Shown: piece after piece, positions 29,865 through 38,544 of the stretch | Numbering within the stretch: the first letter of the stretch is position 1 | Layout: each line of letters opens with the position of its first letter | Source of the DNA: SG8-30 sp963715485 | GTDB lineage: Bacteria > Pseudomonadota > Gammaproteobacteria > Steroidobacterales > Steroidobacteraceae | Direction of reading: 5' to 3' | Length of the DNA: 64,000 nt | Assembly: GCA_963715485.1 (NCBI GenBank) | Contig: OY970244.1 | Span: 496,001-560,000 of the forward strand | Program-made: the position numbers and the translations under genes | The notes under the pieces: generated by a model | Database searches by the model: none | Told to the model about the DNA's origin: nothing | What the model saw: the letters and a program-made list of their open reading frames with translations, nothing else

Positions 29865-31910
29865 ATGCGCTGGTTGATTGGCATGTTGCTGGCATCGCTG
29901 TGCCTGCAGGCCGTTGCGCAGGCGCAGGCGCCGGTCCCGTCGCCGCCGCGCTACGATCCCGCTGCCTGGTCGCTGGCCGACTGCCGGACCTTCGGCCTGC
30001 AGGTGTCCGAGGGCCGCGTCGACTGCGGCTACGTCACCGTGCCGCGCCGCCACGAGCAACCCGATGGACCGGCGATCCGCCTGGCCGTCGTGGTGATCGG
30101 CGCCACCGGTCCCGACCGGCGGCCGGATCCCCTGTTCATCGCGCAGGGCGGACCGGGCGGCTCGTCGATCGACACGTTCGCACAGGCACTGATCGATTCC
30201 CCCGAGTCGCGGCCGGCCACCAACCGCGACCTCGTCGTCTGGGACCAGCGCGGCACGCTGTACTCCCAGCCGATGCTCCGCTGCGGCGAGGTGGCCGCCC
30301 TGGGCCGCGAGACGATCAGCGAGCCTCCGCGCAAGGAGCAGGACCCGCGGGAGCGCGAGGCCTATCGCGCCTGCGGCGAGCGCCTCACGCGCGAGGCCGG
30401 CGACGTCTCCGCATTCAACTCGGTGCAGAACGCCCACGACGTGGAGGCGTTGCGCGCTGCGCTCGGCTACGAGCAGTTCAACTTCTACGGCGTCTCCTAC
30501 GGGACCGAGCTGGGCCAGTACGTCATGCGCCAGCACCCGCAGCACCTGCGCAGCGTCGTGCTGGACGCGGTGGTGCCGACGCAGTTCAACCTGATCACCG
30601 GCGTACCGCAGGTGCAGCAGCGGATCGCCACCAAGTACTTCAGCGGCTGCGCGGCGGAGAAGGCCTGCGCGGCGGCGTTTCCGGACCTTGCGCCGCGCTT
30701 CCTGGCGCTGCTCGACCGCCTCGACGCCGAGCCGGTTCGGCTCGGCGTCGCCAACCCGCAAGTGTCCGGGGAGACGGTGGAGATCTACCTCGGTGGCGAG
30801 GACCTTGCCTGGATCATCTACCAGGCGCTGTACATGCCCGAGGTCACCCGCTTCGTGCCCTACATCGTGGACGGGGCGGATCGCGGCGACTACGGCCTGC
30901 TGACCGGCCTGCTGCTGCCGATGGTGCTGTTCGACAACAGCTTCGCGGACGGCATGTACATGGCCGTGGTGTGCGCCGCGCGCGGCGACTCGGATCCCGC
31001 GGAGGCGGCGCGCGGCACGCTCGCCGAGCGATTGAAGGAATCGGGCGTCGAGGACGCGCAGGCCATGCTGCAGGTGTGCAGCGACTGGAACGTCGAGCTG
31101 CTGCCGCGCGAGGTCCTGCAGCCGGTGGCCAGCGACGTGCCGACCCTGCTGCTGTCCGGCGAGCTCGACCCGATCACGCCGCCGGAGTTCGCCGCACAGG
31201 TGGCCGCCGGGCTCGGCCGGGCGCAACAGGTCACGTTTCCCGGTGGGACGCATGGTCAGGCGTTCTCCAGCCCCTGCGCCAACGCGGTGATCCAGGGCTT
31301 CCTCGATGACCCCGCGGGCGCCACCGAGGCCTCCTGTTCACTGGAGCCGCCGGACGCCTTCGTGGTGCCTTCCGACCTGATCGTCATCCCGCCGCTCAAG
31401 GAAGCGGTGGCGCTCGGCATGGAATCGGGAGTGCTCGAATACGGTGCGCGTTTCGTGCTGATCGCGCTCGGCTTGCTGGTGCTGTTCACGGCGGTGCCGG
31501 TCTATGCCGTGGGCGAGGTCATCGCCAGCCTGCGCGGCCGCCGCACCGTGCGCGGGCCGGACGACTGGAAGACCCGGTTCTCGGAAGCGGCGCCCTGGCT
31601 GCCGGTGCTGGCGCTGGTCCTGTTCGGCATATCACTGCTGCTGCTGGCCGGGGCGGTGGGCACGGCGGTGGCCGGCAACATGCTGTTGCCGTTCCTCGGC
31701 GCCGTGCCGAGCGACATCCGCTGGGTGTTCGGCGTGCCCTGGCTCGCGGTCGGCGTGGTCGTGCTCATGGCGGTCGCCGCCTGGGAGATGTGGAGTGGCG
31801 GCCGGCGCAGCCTGCCGGGACGCCTGTACTACCTGCTGCTGCTCGCCGGCGGCCTGGTTGCCGTGGCGGGGTTCTGGAAGCTCGGGCTGCTGACGGCGCT
31901 GTTCGGCTGA
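29865..31910 (+). CDS. S33-type alpha/beta-hydrolase with C-terminal membrane region
   Basis: 681 residues. ATG 29865 has GGAAGG 9 nt upstream; the ATG at 29856 is too close to it. Signal peptide (MRWLIGMLLASLCLQAVAQAQA). Hydrolase domain (about 60-480): AQGGPGGSS oxyanion loop, DLVVWDQRGT, FYGVSYGTELG (nucleophile Ser), LLSGELDPITPP (Asp) and FPGGTHGQAF (His), as in proline iminopeptidase/TAP-like secreted peptidases. The last 160 residues hold four or five membrane helices, unusual for this family, so the catalytic domain is probably tethered on the periplasmic face. Substrate unknown. Confidence 0.82.
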   Translation: MRWLIGMLLASLCLQAVAQAQAPVPSPPRYDPAAWSLADCRTFGLQVSEGRVDCGYVTVPRRHEQPDGPAIRLAVVVIGATGPDRRPDPLFIAQGGPGGSSIDTFAQALIDSPESRPATNRDLVVWDQRGTLYSQPMLRCGEVAALGRETISEPPRKEQDPREREAYRACGERLTREAGDVSAFNSVQNAHDVEALRAALGYEQFNFYGVSYGTELGQYVMRQHPQHLRSVVLDAVVPTQFNLITGVPQVQQRIATKYFSGCAAEKACAAAFPDLAPRFLALLDRLDAEPVRLGVANPQVSGETVEIYLGGEDLAWIIYQALYMPEVTRFVPYIVDGADRGDYGLLTGLLLPMVLFDNSFADGMYMAVVCAARGDSDPAEAARGTLAERLKESGVEDAQAMLQVCSDWNVELLPREVLQPVASDVPTLLLSGELDPITPPEFAAQVAAGLGRAQQVTFPGGTHGQAFSSPCANAVIQGFLDDPAGATEASCSLEPPDAFVVPSDLIVIPPLKEAVALGMESGVLEYGARFVLIALGLLVLFTAVPVYAVGEVIASLRGRRTVRGPDDWKTRFSEAAPWLPVLALVLFGISLLLLAGAVGTAVAGNMLLPFLGAVPSDIRWVFGVPWLAVGVVVLMAVAAWEMWSGGRRSLPGRLYYLLLLAGGLVAVAGFWKLGLLTALFG

Positions 31911-31944
31911 CCGGCGCCGTCCGGTCCGCCGCGTCCCGCCGCGG

Positions 31945-31950
31945 TACAAT
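31945..31950 (+). promoter_or_regulatory. TACAAT -10-like box before gcdH
   Basis: TACAAT lies 34 nt before the gcdH ATG in an otherwise GC-rich gap. No convincing -35 element is seen 16-18 nt upstream. Confidence 0.35.
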
Positions 31951-31983
31951 CCAGGGTCCACCCACGCACCCGACGAGTCGCCC

Positions 31984-33156
31984 ATGGCCAGCCGCCGTTC
32001 CCTCGATCCGCTCGACCTCTACGACGTCCGGGCCCAGCTGAGCGAGGACGAGTGCCTCGTCCAGGACTCGGTGGCGCGCCTCGTCGACGAGCAGGTGCTG
32101 CCGGTCATCCAGAAGCACTTCGAGGAGCACAGCTTCCCGCGCGAGCTGGTCGGCGAGCTGGCGTCGCTCGGCCTGCTGGGTTCGTCGCTGGAGGGCTACG
32201 GCTGCGCGGGGCTGAACGCGGTGTCCTATGGGCTGATCTGCCAGGAACTGGAGCGCGGCGACTCGGGTATCCGCAGTTTCGTGTCGGTGCAGTCCTCGCT
32301 GTGCATGTACCCGATCCACGCCTTCGGCAGCGAAGCGCAAAAGGAGAAGTACCTGCCGCGCATGGCGACCGGCGAGCTGATCGGCTGCTTCGGCCTGACC
32401 GAGCCGCACGGCGGGTCGGACCCGGGCAACATGAAGACGCACGCAAAGCGCCAGGGCGGCGACTGGGTGCTCAACGGCGCCAAGATGTGGATCACCAATG
32501 CGCCGATCGCCGACCTCGCAGTGGTCTGGGCCAGGACCGAGGACGGCATCCGCGGGTTCATCGTCGAGCGTGGCGCGAAGGGGTTCGAGACCCCGGAGAT
32601 CGAGCGCAAGTTCAGCCTGCGGGCGTCGTCCACGGGTTCGATCTTCCTGCAGGACGTGGTGGTCCCCGAGGAGAACGTGCTGCCGGGCGTCGTCGGGCTG
32701 AAGGGCCCGCTGTCCTGCCTCACCCAGGCCCGCTACGGCATCACCTGGGGCGTGATCGGCGCGGCGCAGGCCTGCCTCAGGCAGGTGCTCGACTACACGC
32801 AGGACCGGGTGCTGTTCGGCCGGCCGCTGGCGGCGACGCAGACGGTGCAGATCCGCATGGCCGACATGGCACGGCGCATCACCACGGCGCAGCTGCTGTC
32901 GCTGCAGCTCGGTCGCATGAAGGACGCGGGCTCCATGGCGCCGGCGCAGGTCTCGCTGGCGAAGTGGAACAACTGCCGCATGGCGCTGGACGTGGCGCGC
33001 GACGCGCGCGACCTCCTCGGCGGTTCCGGCATCAGCGCCGAGTACGTGCCCATCCGCCACGCGCTCAATCTCGAGAGCGTGATCACCTACGAGGGCACGG
33101 AGACGATCCACCAGCTCACGCTTGGCCGCGAGCTGACCGGCATCAACGCCTTTTGA
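31984..33156 (+). CDS. gcdH: Glutaryl-CoA dehydrogenase
   Basis: 390 residues, the usual length. Acyl-CoA dehydrogenase fold: FGLTEPHGGSDPGNMKT and WITNAPIADLAVVWA bind FAD and substrate, LGGSGISAEY is in the C-terminal helix bundle, and VITYEGTETIHQLTLGRELT contains the catalytic Glu. The TEPHGGSDP and LGRELTGINAF signatures separate GcdH from other acyl-CoA dehydrogenases. Reaction: oxidative decarboxylation of glutaryl-CoA to crotonyl-CoA in lysine, tryptophan and benzoate breakdown; electrons go to ETF. Cytosolic. No CoA transferase lies next to it here. Confidence 0.92.
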   Translation: MASRRSLDPLDLYDVRAQLSEDECLVQDSVARLVDEQVLPVIQKHFEEHSFPRELVGELASLGLLGSSLEGYGCAGLNAVSYGLICQELERGDSGIRSFVSVQSSLCMYPIHAFGSEAQKEKYLPRMATGELIGCFGLTEPHGGSDPGNMKTHAKRQGGDWVLNGAKMWITNAPIADLAVVWARTEDGIRGFIVERGAKGFETPEIERKFSLRASSTGSIFLQDVVVPEENVLPGVVGLKGPLSCLTQARYGITWGVIGAAQACLRQVLDYTQDRVLFGRPLAATQTVQIRMADMARRITTAQLLSLQLGRMKDAGSMAPAQVSLAKWNNCRMALDVARDARDLLGGSGISAEYVPIRHALNLESVITYEGTETIHQLTLGRELTGINAF

Positions 33157-33192
33157 GGGTGGCGCCAGCCGGCGCCCCGAAGGAGCAAGATC

Positions 33193-33840
33193 ATGACATA
33201 CAGGGCATTCGTGGCGATCGCCGTGCTGGCCGCGCTGGCGGCCTGCGGCAAGAAGCAATCTGCGCAGGCCGTGCAGGTCGACCCGGCACAGCAGGCGGCA
33301 CCCGCGGTCCCGGCCGGGCCCGCGCCGCAGGCGGCCCCGGTCACCTTCGACCAGGTGCTCGAATACGACGGTATCGCCTTTCACGTGGTCACCACCGGTG
33401 AAGGATCGGTCCGCAACCTCACGATCACGCCGTCCGGGCTCGAGGTCGACAACACGCCGATCACGCGCGAGACCGACGGGGCGGTGACGAATGCCGAGGT
33501 CAGTGACCTCAACGCCGACGGCTCGCCCGAGGTCTACGTCTATACGACCTCGGCCGGCAGCGGCTCCTACGGCAACCTGGTCGCCTACGCGGCCAACAAC
33601 CGCAAGTCGCTGAGCGAGATCTACCTGCCGCCGGTGACCGACAACCCGGAGGCGGCGAAGGGCTACATGGGCCACGACGAGTTCGCGGTGGTCGAGTCGA
33701 CCTTCGTGCAGCGCTTCCCGCTCTACAAGGAAGGCGACAGCAATGCACAGCCGACCGGTGGGACCCGCCAGCTGCAGTACAAGCTGGAGCCCGGCGAGGC
33801 TGGGTGGGTGCTGAGGCTCGACAAGGTCGTCGAGTACTGA
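33193..33840 (+). CDS. PliI-family lysozyme inhibitor lipoprotein
   Basis: 215 residues. Lipoprotein signal MTYRAFVAIAVLAALAAC, then a Pro/Ala/Gln-rich linker and a single compact domain: FHVVTTGEGSVRNLTI, AEVSDLNADGSPEVYVY, TTSAGSGSYGNLVAYAANN, YMGHDEFAVVESTF and a C-terminal GEAGWVLRLD. These match the periplasmic inhibitor of i-type lysozyme (PliI). It would protect peptidoglycan from invertebrate-type lysozymes, so the host may live with or inside animals, or use it for peptidoglycan control. AGGAG-type site just upstream. Confidence 0.83.
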   Translation: MTYRAFVAIAVLAALAACGKKQSAQAVQVDPAQQAAPAVPAGPAPQAAPVTFDQVLEYDGIAFHVVTTGEGSVRNLTITPSGLEVDNTPITRETDGAVTNAEVSDLNADGSPEVYVYTTSAGSGSYGNLVAYAANNRKSLSEIYLPPVTDNPEAAKGYMGHDEFAVVESTFVQRFPLYKEGDSNAQPTGGTRQLQYKLEPGEAGWVLRLDKVVEY

Positions 33841-33888
33841 GCATCCGCCGGGGTCGGGCCGCGGCCCGACGCAAGAGAAGGAGGCGAC

Positions 33889-34173
33889 GTGGAGTTCCTG
33901 GCATCGCTGTTCGTCAACAAGCCGTTGCACGTGCTGCTGGTGGCCTGCGTCTACCTGGTCGGCTGGCTCGCGCTGCGCCTCGCCGGGGTCCCGGCCGGGC
34001 GCAAGCCGAGTGCGCTGCTCGTGCCCGCCGTCTTCGCCTTCCTCTACGCCGGCTGGGAGTGGCTGGTCACCACGCGCACGCCCGAGGCGAACATCCGGGT
34101 GGACCTGCTCATCATCTGGCCCGTGCTGTTCATCCTTACCGTCTGGGCGGTGGTGCGCGTCTTCAGGAAATAG
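33889..34173 (+). CDS. Small three-helix membrane protein
   Basis: 94 residues, GTG start with AGGAGG 7 nt upstream. Three membrane helices (LLVACVYLVGWLALRLAG, ALLVPAVFAFLYAGWEWLV, VDLLIIWPVLFILTVWAVV) joined by short loops, ending VRVFRK. Conserved-looking WEWL and D-L-L-I features occur in uncharacterised proteobacterial inner-membrane proteins. It follows the PliI gene by 48 nt and may be co-transcribed. Function unknown. Confidence 0.7.
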   Translation: MEFLASLFVNKPLHVLLVACVYLVGWLALRLAGVPAGRKPSALLVPAVFAFLYAGWEWLVTTRTPEANIRVDLLIIWPVLFILTVWAVVRVFRK

Positions 34174-34223
34174 CCGGCCCCGTGACGGTGTCAGAGCGAA
34201 GGCCGATGGGCAGGGTCACCATG

Positions 34224-35138
34224 TCAGTCTCCCGGACTACGTTCCCACGGTTCGGACGCGAAGGCAGCCGCAAGGTAGTCGACGAAGTGGCGGACCTTGG
34301 CCGCCAGCAGGCGGCGCGCCGGGAACACGGCGTGGATGCCGAGCTCCGGTCCGCAGTACTCCTCGAGGGCGACCTCGAGCTCGCCGCGCCCGATCGCATC
34401 GTGGACGAGGAACGACGGCAGCTGCACGACACCGACACCGCTGGCCGCCGCGCGCAGCAGGGCCTCGCCATTGTTGGTGCGCAGGCGGTGGCGGATGCGC
34501 ACGGACCGCGGCGCACCGTCCCGGTCCACGAAACGCCACTCGTCGCTGGTCGAGGAGTACGTGTAGTGCAGCGCCTGGTGCTGCGCGAGGTCCTCCGGTT
34601 CGCGCGGCACGCCGTGCCGGCGCCAGTAGGACGGCGAGGCGCAGACGCGCATGCGCGTGCCGCCGAGTCGTCGCGCGGTTAGCGACGAACTGGCGAGCGC
34701 GCCGATGCGGATCGCGAGGTCGTAGCCTTCCTCGACGATGTCGACCGCGCGGTCGTTGAAGGACAGGTCCACGACGACGCGGGGGTTGGCTTCCATGTAG
34801 CCGCCGAGCAGCGGCGCCACGTAGCGCACGCCGAAGGCCAGGGCGCAGGTGACGCGCAGCGTCCCGCGGGCCTCGGCCACGTGGGAGGAGGCCGCCGCCT
34901 CGGCTTCTTCCAGGTCCAGCAACAGCTGTGCACAGCGCTCGAAATAGGCGGCACCGGCCTCGGTCAGGCTGACACGTCGCGTCGTGCGATTGAGGAGCCT
35001 GGCGCCAAGGTGGTCCTCGAGCTGCGCCACGTAGCGGGTCGTCATGCCGCGGGACACGCCGAGCCGCTCGGCGGCGGCGGTGAAGCTGCGCTGCTCGGCA
35101 ACCTGCGCAAAGGCGCGCATCGCAGTGATCAGGTCCAT
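34224..35138 (-). CDS. LysR-family regulator, divergent from doxX/dioxygenase
   Basis: 304 residues. N-terminal winged helix (MDLITAMRAFAQVAEQRSFT, RLGVSRGMTTRYVAQLEDHLG) and a C-terminal periplasmic-binding-like effector domain (RIGALASSSLTARRLG, GVGVVQLPSFLVHDAI). The divergent, tight arrangement with a DoxX protein and an aromatic dioxygenase suggests it controls them and senses a phenol, quinone or similar. The gap between the divergent starts is unusually AT-rich. Confidence 0.88.
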   Translation of the reverse strand: MDLITAMRAFAQVAEQRSFTAAAERLGVSRGMTTRYVAQLEDHLGARLLNRTTRRVSLTEAGAAYFERCAQLLLDLEEAEAAASSHVAEARGTLRVTCALAFGVRYVAPLLGGYMEANPRVVVDLSFNDRAVDIVEEGYDLAIRIGALASSSLTARRLGGTRMRVCASPSYWRRHGVPREPEDLAQHQALHYTYSSTSDEWRFVDRDGAPRSVRIRHRLRTNNGEALLRAAASGVGVVQLPSFLVHDAIGRGELEVALEEYCGPELGIHAVFPARRLLAAKVRHFVDYLAAAFASEPWERSPGD

Positions 35139-35284
35139 GCCCGGCGTCCTGGGGGGTCCGTCAGGATAGTTTACTAAAGCGAAGCAATATATTTATTTCT
35201 TGTTCATTTATTACCTTAATTGTCATCAGTAACGTGTGCCCCGAAGCGCGGCCGTGTGGGACGCGCAAACCACTGGAGACTTCC
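35139..35284. promoter_or_regulatory. AT-rich divergent promoter region
   Basis: Positions 35165-35225 are strikingly AT-rich in a GC-rich window (ATATATTTATTTCTTGTTC and similar). It contains the palindrome TTTACTAAA (35170-35178). This is the only space between the LysR gene and the DoxX gene, so both promoters and the LysR site should be here; I cannot assign exact boxes. Confidence 0.55.
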
Positions 35285-35713
35285 ATGAACCCGAATCACG
35301 CCCAGACGGCCGCGTTCATCAACCGCATCGCGCTCGGCTCGATGTTCCTTGCTCACGGACTGCTCAAGGTCTTCGTCTTCACGTTGCCCGGCACCGCCGG
35401 CTTCTTCCAGTCCGTGGGATTCCCCGGCTGGACCGCTTACCTGGTCACCTTCGCCGAGATCGGCGGCGGCATCGCGTTGCTCCTGGGGCTTCGGACGCGC
35501 ATCGTGGCCGCGAGCCTGCTTCCGGTGCTGCTGGGTGCGCTGTACGTGCACCTCGGCAATGGCTGGGTGTTCTCGGCACCCAACGGCGGCTGGGAATACC
35601 CTGCGTTCCTGGTCGTGTCCGCGGTGGTGCAGCTGCTGCTCGGCGACGGACACTTCGCGCTCTGGCCGGAGCGCAGCCGAGTCCCGGGAAGCCTCGCGAC
35701 CCGCGCAGCATGA
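35285..35713 (+). CDS. DoxX-family membrane protein
   Basis: 142 residues, ATG 35285. Four membrane helices with the DoxX pattern: INRIALGSMFLAHGLLKVF, FAEIGGGIALLLGLRTRIVA and LLPVLLGALYVHLGNGW, followed by FLVVSAVVQLLLGDGH. DoxX proteins act in membrane-linked redox or quinone handling, often next to aromatic-compound enzymes. The extradiol dioxygenase starts 61 nt later on the same strand, and the LysR gene diverges; this trio is a common unit. Confidence 0.85.
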   Translation: MNPNHAQTAAFINRIALGSMFLAHGLLKVFVFTLPGTAGFFQSVGFPGWTAYLVTFAEIGGGIALLLGLRTRIVAASLLPVLLGALYVHLGNGWVFSAPNGGWEYPAFLVVSAVVQLLLGDGHFALWPERSRVPGSLATRAA

Positions 35714-35774
35714 GCAGGCGACACGGCCCGGCATCGCGCCGGGCCGCAGCTGTATCCGGGAGCGAACCATTGCC

Positions 35775-36560
35775 ATGAACAGGTTGCCGACGCTTTTCAT
35801 ATCGCACGGTGCGCCGACGCTGGCGCTGGAACCGGGTCAGGCGGGCGCGATGCTCCGACGCCTCGGTTCCACGCTGCCCCGGCCGGAAGCCATCCTCGTC
35901 GTCTCCGCGCACTGGGAAACCCCCGGGCCGGCCGTGAGCACCGCGGACTGGCCGCGCACGATCCACGACTTCCACGGCTTTCCGCGCGAGCTGTACTCGC
36001 TGTCCTACGGGGCACCTGGCGCGCCGGACCTGGCGAGGCGCGCGGCCGGGCTGCTCGAGTCGGCAGGCATGGACTGCAGCGAGGCCCCGGATCGCGGCCT
36101 CGACCACGGCGCGTGGGTGCCGCTGCGGTACCTCTACCCGGAGGCGGACATCCCGGTCACGCAGCTGGCCGTGTCCCCGACGCTCGGCGCGGCACATCAC
36201 CTCGCATTGGGCAGGGCGCTCGAGTCGCTGGCGGAGGAGGGCGTGCTGTTACTGGGTTCAGGTGGCCTGACCCACAACCTGCGCGAGGTGCGCATGGATG
36301 CGACAGCGGTCGATGCGCCCGACTGGGTTCACGCATTCGCCGATTGGACCGCGGCCGCGGTGACGGCGGGCGACGCGGCGGCGCTGGTCGACTATCGCCG
36401 CCGCGGGCCACACGCGTGCCGCAACCATCCTTCGGAAGAACACTTCCTCCCGCTGCTGGTGGCGATGGGCGCAGCGGGAGAGGCTGCCACGGGCGCGCGC
36501 GTCTCCGGCGGCATCAGCCATCACGCGCTTTCGATGGACGCGTTCGTCTTTACCCCATGA
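35775..36560 (+). CDS. Class III extradiol dioxygenase (YgiD/DODA type)
   Basis: 261 residues. LFISHGAPTLALE and VVSAHWET carry the metal-binding His residues; GLDHGAWVPLRYLYP is the conserved catalytic segment and GSGGLTHNL the C-terminal metal-site motif of the 4,5-DOPA dioxygenase (LigB) family. Expected to open catechol-type rings with a divalent metal (Zn or Fe) and O2. Its last 11 nt overlap the convergent oxyR gene. Confidence 0.88.
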   Translation: MNRLPTLFISHGAPTLALEPGQAGAMLRRLGSTLPRPEAILVVSAHWETPGPAVSTADWPRTIHDFHGFPRELYSLSYGAPGAPDLARRAAGLLESAGMDCSEAPDRGLDHGAWVPLRYLYPEADIPVTQLAVSPTLGAAHHLALGRALESLAEEGVLLLGSGGLTHNLREVRMDATAVDAPDWVHAFADWTAAAVTAGDAAALVDYRRRGPHACRNHPSEEHFLPLLVAMGAAGEAATGARVSGGISHHALSMDAFVFTP

Positions 36561-37437
36561 CCGCGGAGATCACGTCGCAGACCGCCTCGATTGCCCCCTC
36601 GCGGGTGCTCGACTTGCGCCAGGCGGCGCCCACCATCCGCGACGGGGTGGGCGGGGAAAAGGGCCTGAACTCGAGCCCCCTGGCGCCGGCGATCGGTCCC
36701 TCGGCCGCGAGCCGCGGGATCAGCGTGACGCCGAGCCCGGCGGCGACCATCTGGCGCAGGGTCTCGAGACTGGTGGCGCGATAGTCCTGGTCCTCGCCGA
36801 CCGGCACGTTGCCGCAGACCTCCAGCGCCTGGTCGCGCAGGCAGTGGCCGTCCTCCAGCAGCAGCAGTGTTTCACCGGCAAGGTCCGCCGGCTTGAGGCG
36901 CTTGCGTGCCGTGAGCCGGTGGCTGCGTGGCATGGCGACGAGGAAGGACTCCGCGAACAGGGAGCGGGTCTCGAGCCCGGTGGTGTCGGCCGGCAGCGCC
37001 AGGATCGCCAGGTCCAGATCCCCCGAACGGAGCCGCTCCAGCAGCGGCCCGGTCTGGTACTCGTACAGCAGCAGCTGCAGTTCCGGCAGCCGCTTCCTGA
37101 GGCGCGCCGCGACGCGGGGCAGCAGGTAGGGCGCGATGGTCGGGATCAGCCCGACCTTGAGCTTGCCGGTCAGGGGATCGCGGCTGGCGCGGGCCAGTTC
37201 GCGGATGTCGTCGGCCTCCTGCGTGACCCGCCGTGCCCGCTCCAGGATCCGCCTGCCGACGTCGGTCAGCGTGACCTTGCGCGGCTGGCGCTCGAACAGC
37301 TGCACGCCGAGGTATTCCTCGAGCTTCTTGATCTGGGCCGAGAGCGTCGGCTGGCTGACGTGGCAGCGCTCGGCTGCCTCGCCGAAGTGCCCGGTCTCGG
37401 ACAGCGCCACGAGGTACTGCAGGTCCCTGAGGTTCAT
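36550..37437 (-). CDS. oxyR: OxyR, hydrogen-peroxide-responsive regulator
   Basis: 295 residues. LysR-type helix-turn-helix (RDLQYLVALSETGHFGEAAER ends at about 23, then CHVSQPTLSAQIKKLEEYLG) and an effector domain. The redox pair is visible in LLLEDGHCLRDQALEVCGN (the two cysteines of the OxyR switch, 9 residues apart), so this is OxyR and not just a LysR homologue. It activates peroxide-defence genes. A di-haem peroxidase gene lies 1.1 kb away and is a plausible target. The stop overlaps the dioxygenase stop region by 11 nt (convergent). Confidence 0.93.
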   Translation of the reverse strand: MNLRDLQYLVALSETGHFGEAAERCHVSQPTLSAQIKKLEEYLGVQLFERQPRKVTLTDVGRRILERARRVTQEADDIRELARASRDPLTGKLKVGLIPTIAPYLLPRVAARLRKRLPELQLLLYEYQTGPLLERLRSGDLDLAILALPADTTGLETRSLFAESFLVAMPRSHRLTARKRLKPADLAGETLLLLEDGHCLRDQALEVCGNVPVGEDQDYRATSLETLRQMVAAGLGVTLIPRLAAEGPIAGARGLEFRPFSPPTPSRMVGAAWRKSSTREGAIEAVCDVISAVMG

Positions 37438-37563
37438 CTCGTCACCGATCGACCGCTTCTATGGCCATCTTGGCGTCAATGAACCGCCTGAATCAAGGAT
37501 GGGGCTACGGCGCCGCCTGTCCGGGCGGGATCCGCCGGCGCACCCGCCCCGCGATGGCTCCTC

Positions 37564-37569
37564 TACAAT
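37564..37569 (+). promoter_or_regulatory. TACAAT box 6 nt before the SDR ATG
   Basis: TACAAT at 37564-37569 ends 6 nt before the ATG at 37576, and no ribosome site is visible, so transcription could start at the ATG itself (leaderless mRNA). The -35 region shows no good match. Confidence 0.35.
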
Positions 37570-37575
37570 CCGTCC

Positions 37576-38481
37576 ATGAACGCAGACTCCCGCCTGGCGC
37601 GACTCGACGCGCGGTTCCCGCTGAAGCGGGCCCTGATCACCGGCGGGGCCAGCGGCCTCGGCTATGCGACAGCGGAGTGGCTGGCGCGCTCCGGCTGGCG
37701 GATCGCGTTGCTGGACCTCGACGCGGCGCGCCTCGGCGAGGCGGTCGGCGCGCTGGGCGCGCTCGGAGCGACCGAGGTGTCCACGCATGTCGTGGATACC
37801 GGCGACGGCGATGCGGTGCAGTCCGCCGTCGACCAGTTCGGCGGCGCACAAGGCGGCCTGGACCTGGCCATGAACGCCGCCGGCGTCGCGGTGGCGGGAC
37901 GCTTCCTGGAGACGCCCCCGGCAGACTGGGAGTGGATCCTGCGGATCAACCTGCTCGGTGTGGCCAGCAGCTGCCGCGCGGAGCTGCCGTACATGCTGGC
38001 GGCGGGCGGCGGGCTGGTCATCAACGTGGCCAGCGCGGCGGGCTTCGTCAGCGGCGCCGACATGAGCGCCTACAACGCCAGCAAGGCGGCAGTGGTCTCG
38101 CTGTCGGAGACGCTGGACCAGGAACATCGTCGCGACGGCATCCAGGTGGTCGCCGCGATGCCCGGGTTCTTCCGCACCCGGCTGCTGGAGCATGCGCGGG
38201 CCCCGTCCAGCGCGCTGCAGACGGCGAAGAAGGTCATGCACATGTCCAACCTGGAAGCGGAGCCGGTGGCACTGGAGATCCTCGACCGGGCTGCAAGGGG
38301 CGAGCGGCACGTCGTGCTGCCGCGCGAATACCGTTTCCTGTGGCGCTACAAGCGACTGGCGCCGGGCGCCTTCCAGCGCTTCATGATCCGCTTCCGCGAG
38401 AAGAAGGAGGCGGAAGCCCGAAGCCGACGGAAAGCCGATCGTACGACCGACGCCATAGGTAGATCCCGGTTCGTTCCTTAA
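37576..38481 (+). CDS. Short-chain dehydrogenase/reductase
   Basis: 301 residues. Classical SDR: ALITGGASGLGYA (NAD(P) loop), LDLAMNAAGVAVAG (N-A-A-G), a Ser before YNASKAAVVSLSETL (catalytic Y-x-x-x-K) and a downstream AMPGFFRT. The C-terminal 60 residues are basic and predicted helical (YRFLWRYKRLAPGAFQRF), which could touch the membrane. Substrate unknown. Starts about 140 nt after the divergently placed oxyR start. Confidence 0.87.
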   Translation: MNADSRLARLDARFPLKRALITGGASGLGYATAEWLARSGWRIALLDLDAARLGEAVGALGALGATEVSTHVVDTGDGDAVQSAVDQFGGAQGGLDLAMNAAGVAVAGRFLETPPADWEWILRINLLGVASSCRAELPYMLAAGGGLVINVASAAGFVSGADMSAYNASKAAVVSLSETLDQEHRRDGIQVVAAMPGFFRTRLLEHARAPSSALQTAKKVMHMSNLEAEPVALEILDRAARGERHVVLPREYRFLWRYKRLAPGAFQRFMIRFREKKEAEARSRRKADRTTDAIGRSRFVP

Positions 38482-38544
38482 GGCGGGCGAAAGGTCACGC
38501 CCCGAGACTGGCTGCGTCGACCGAGCCATTCGGGGGATCTGACG

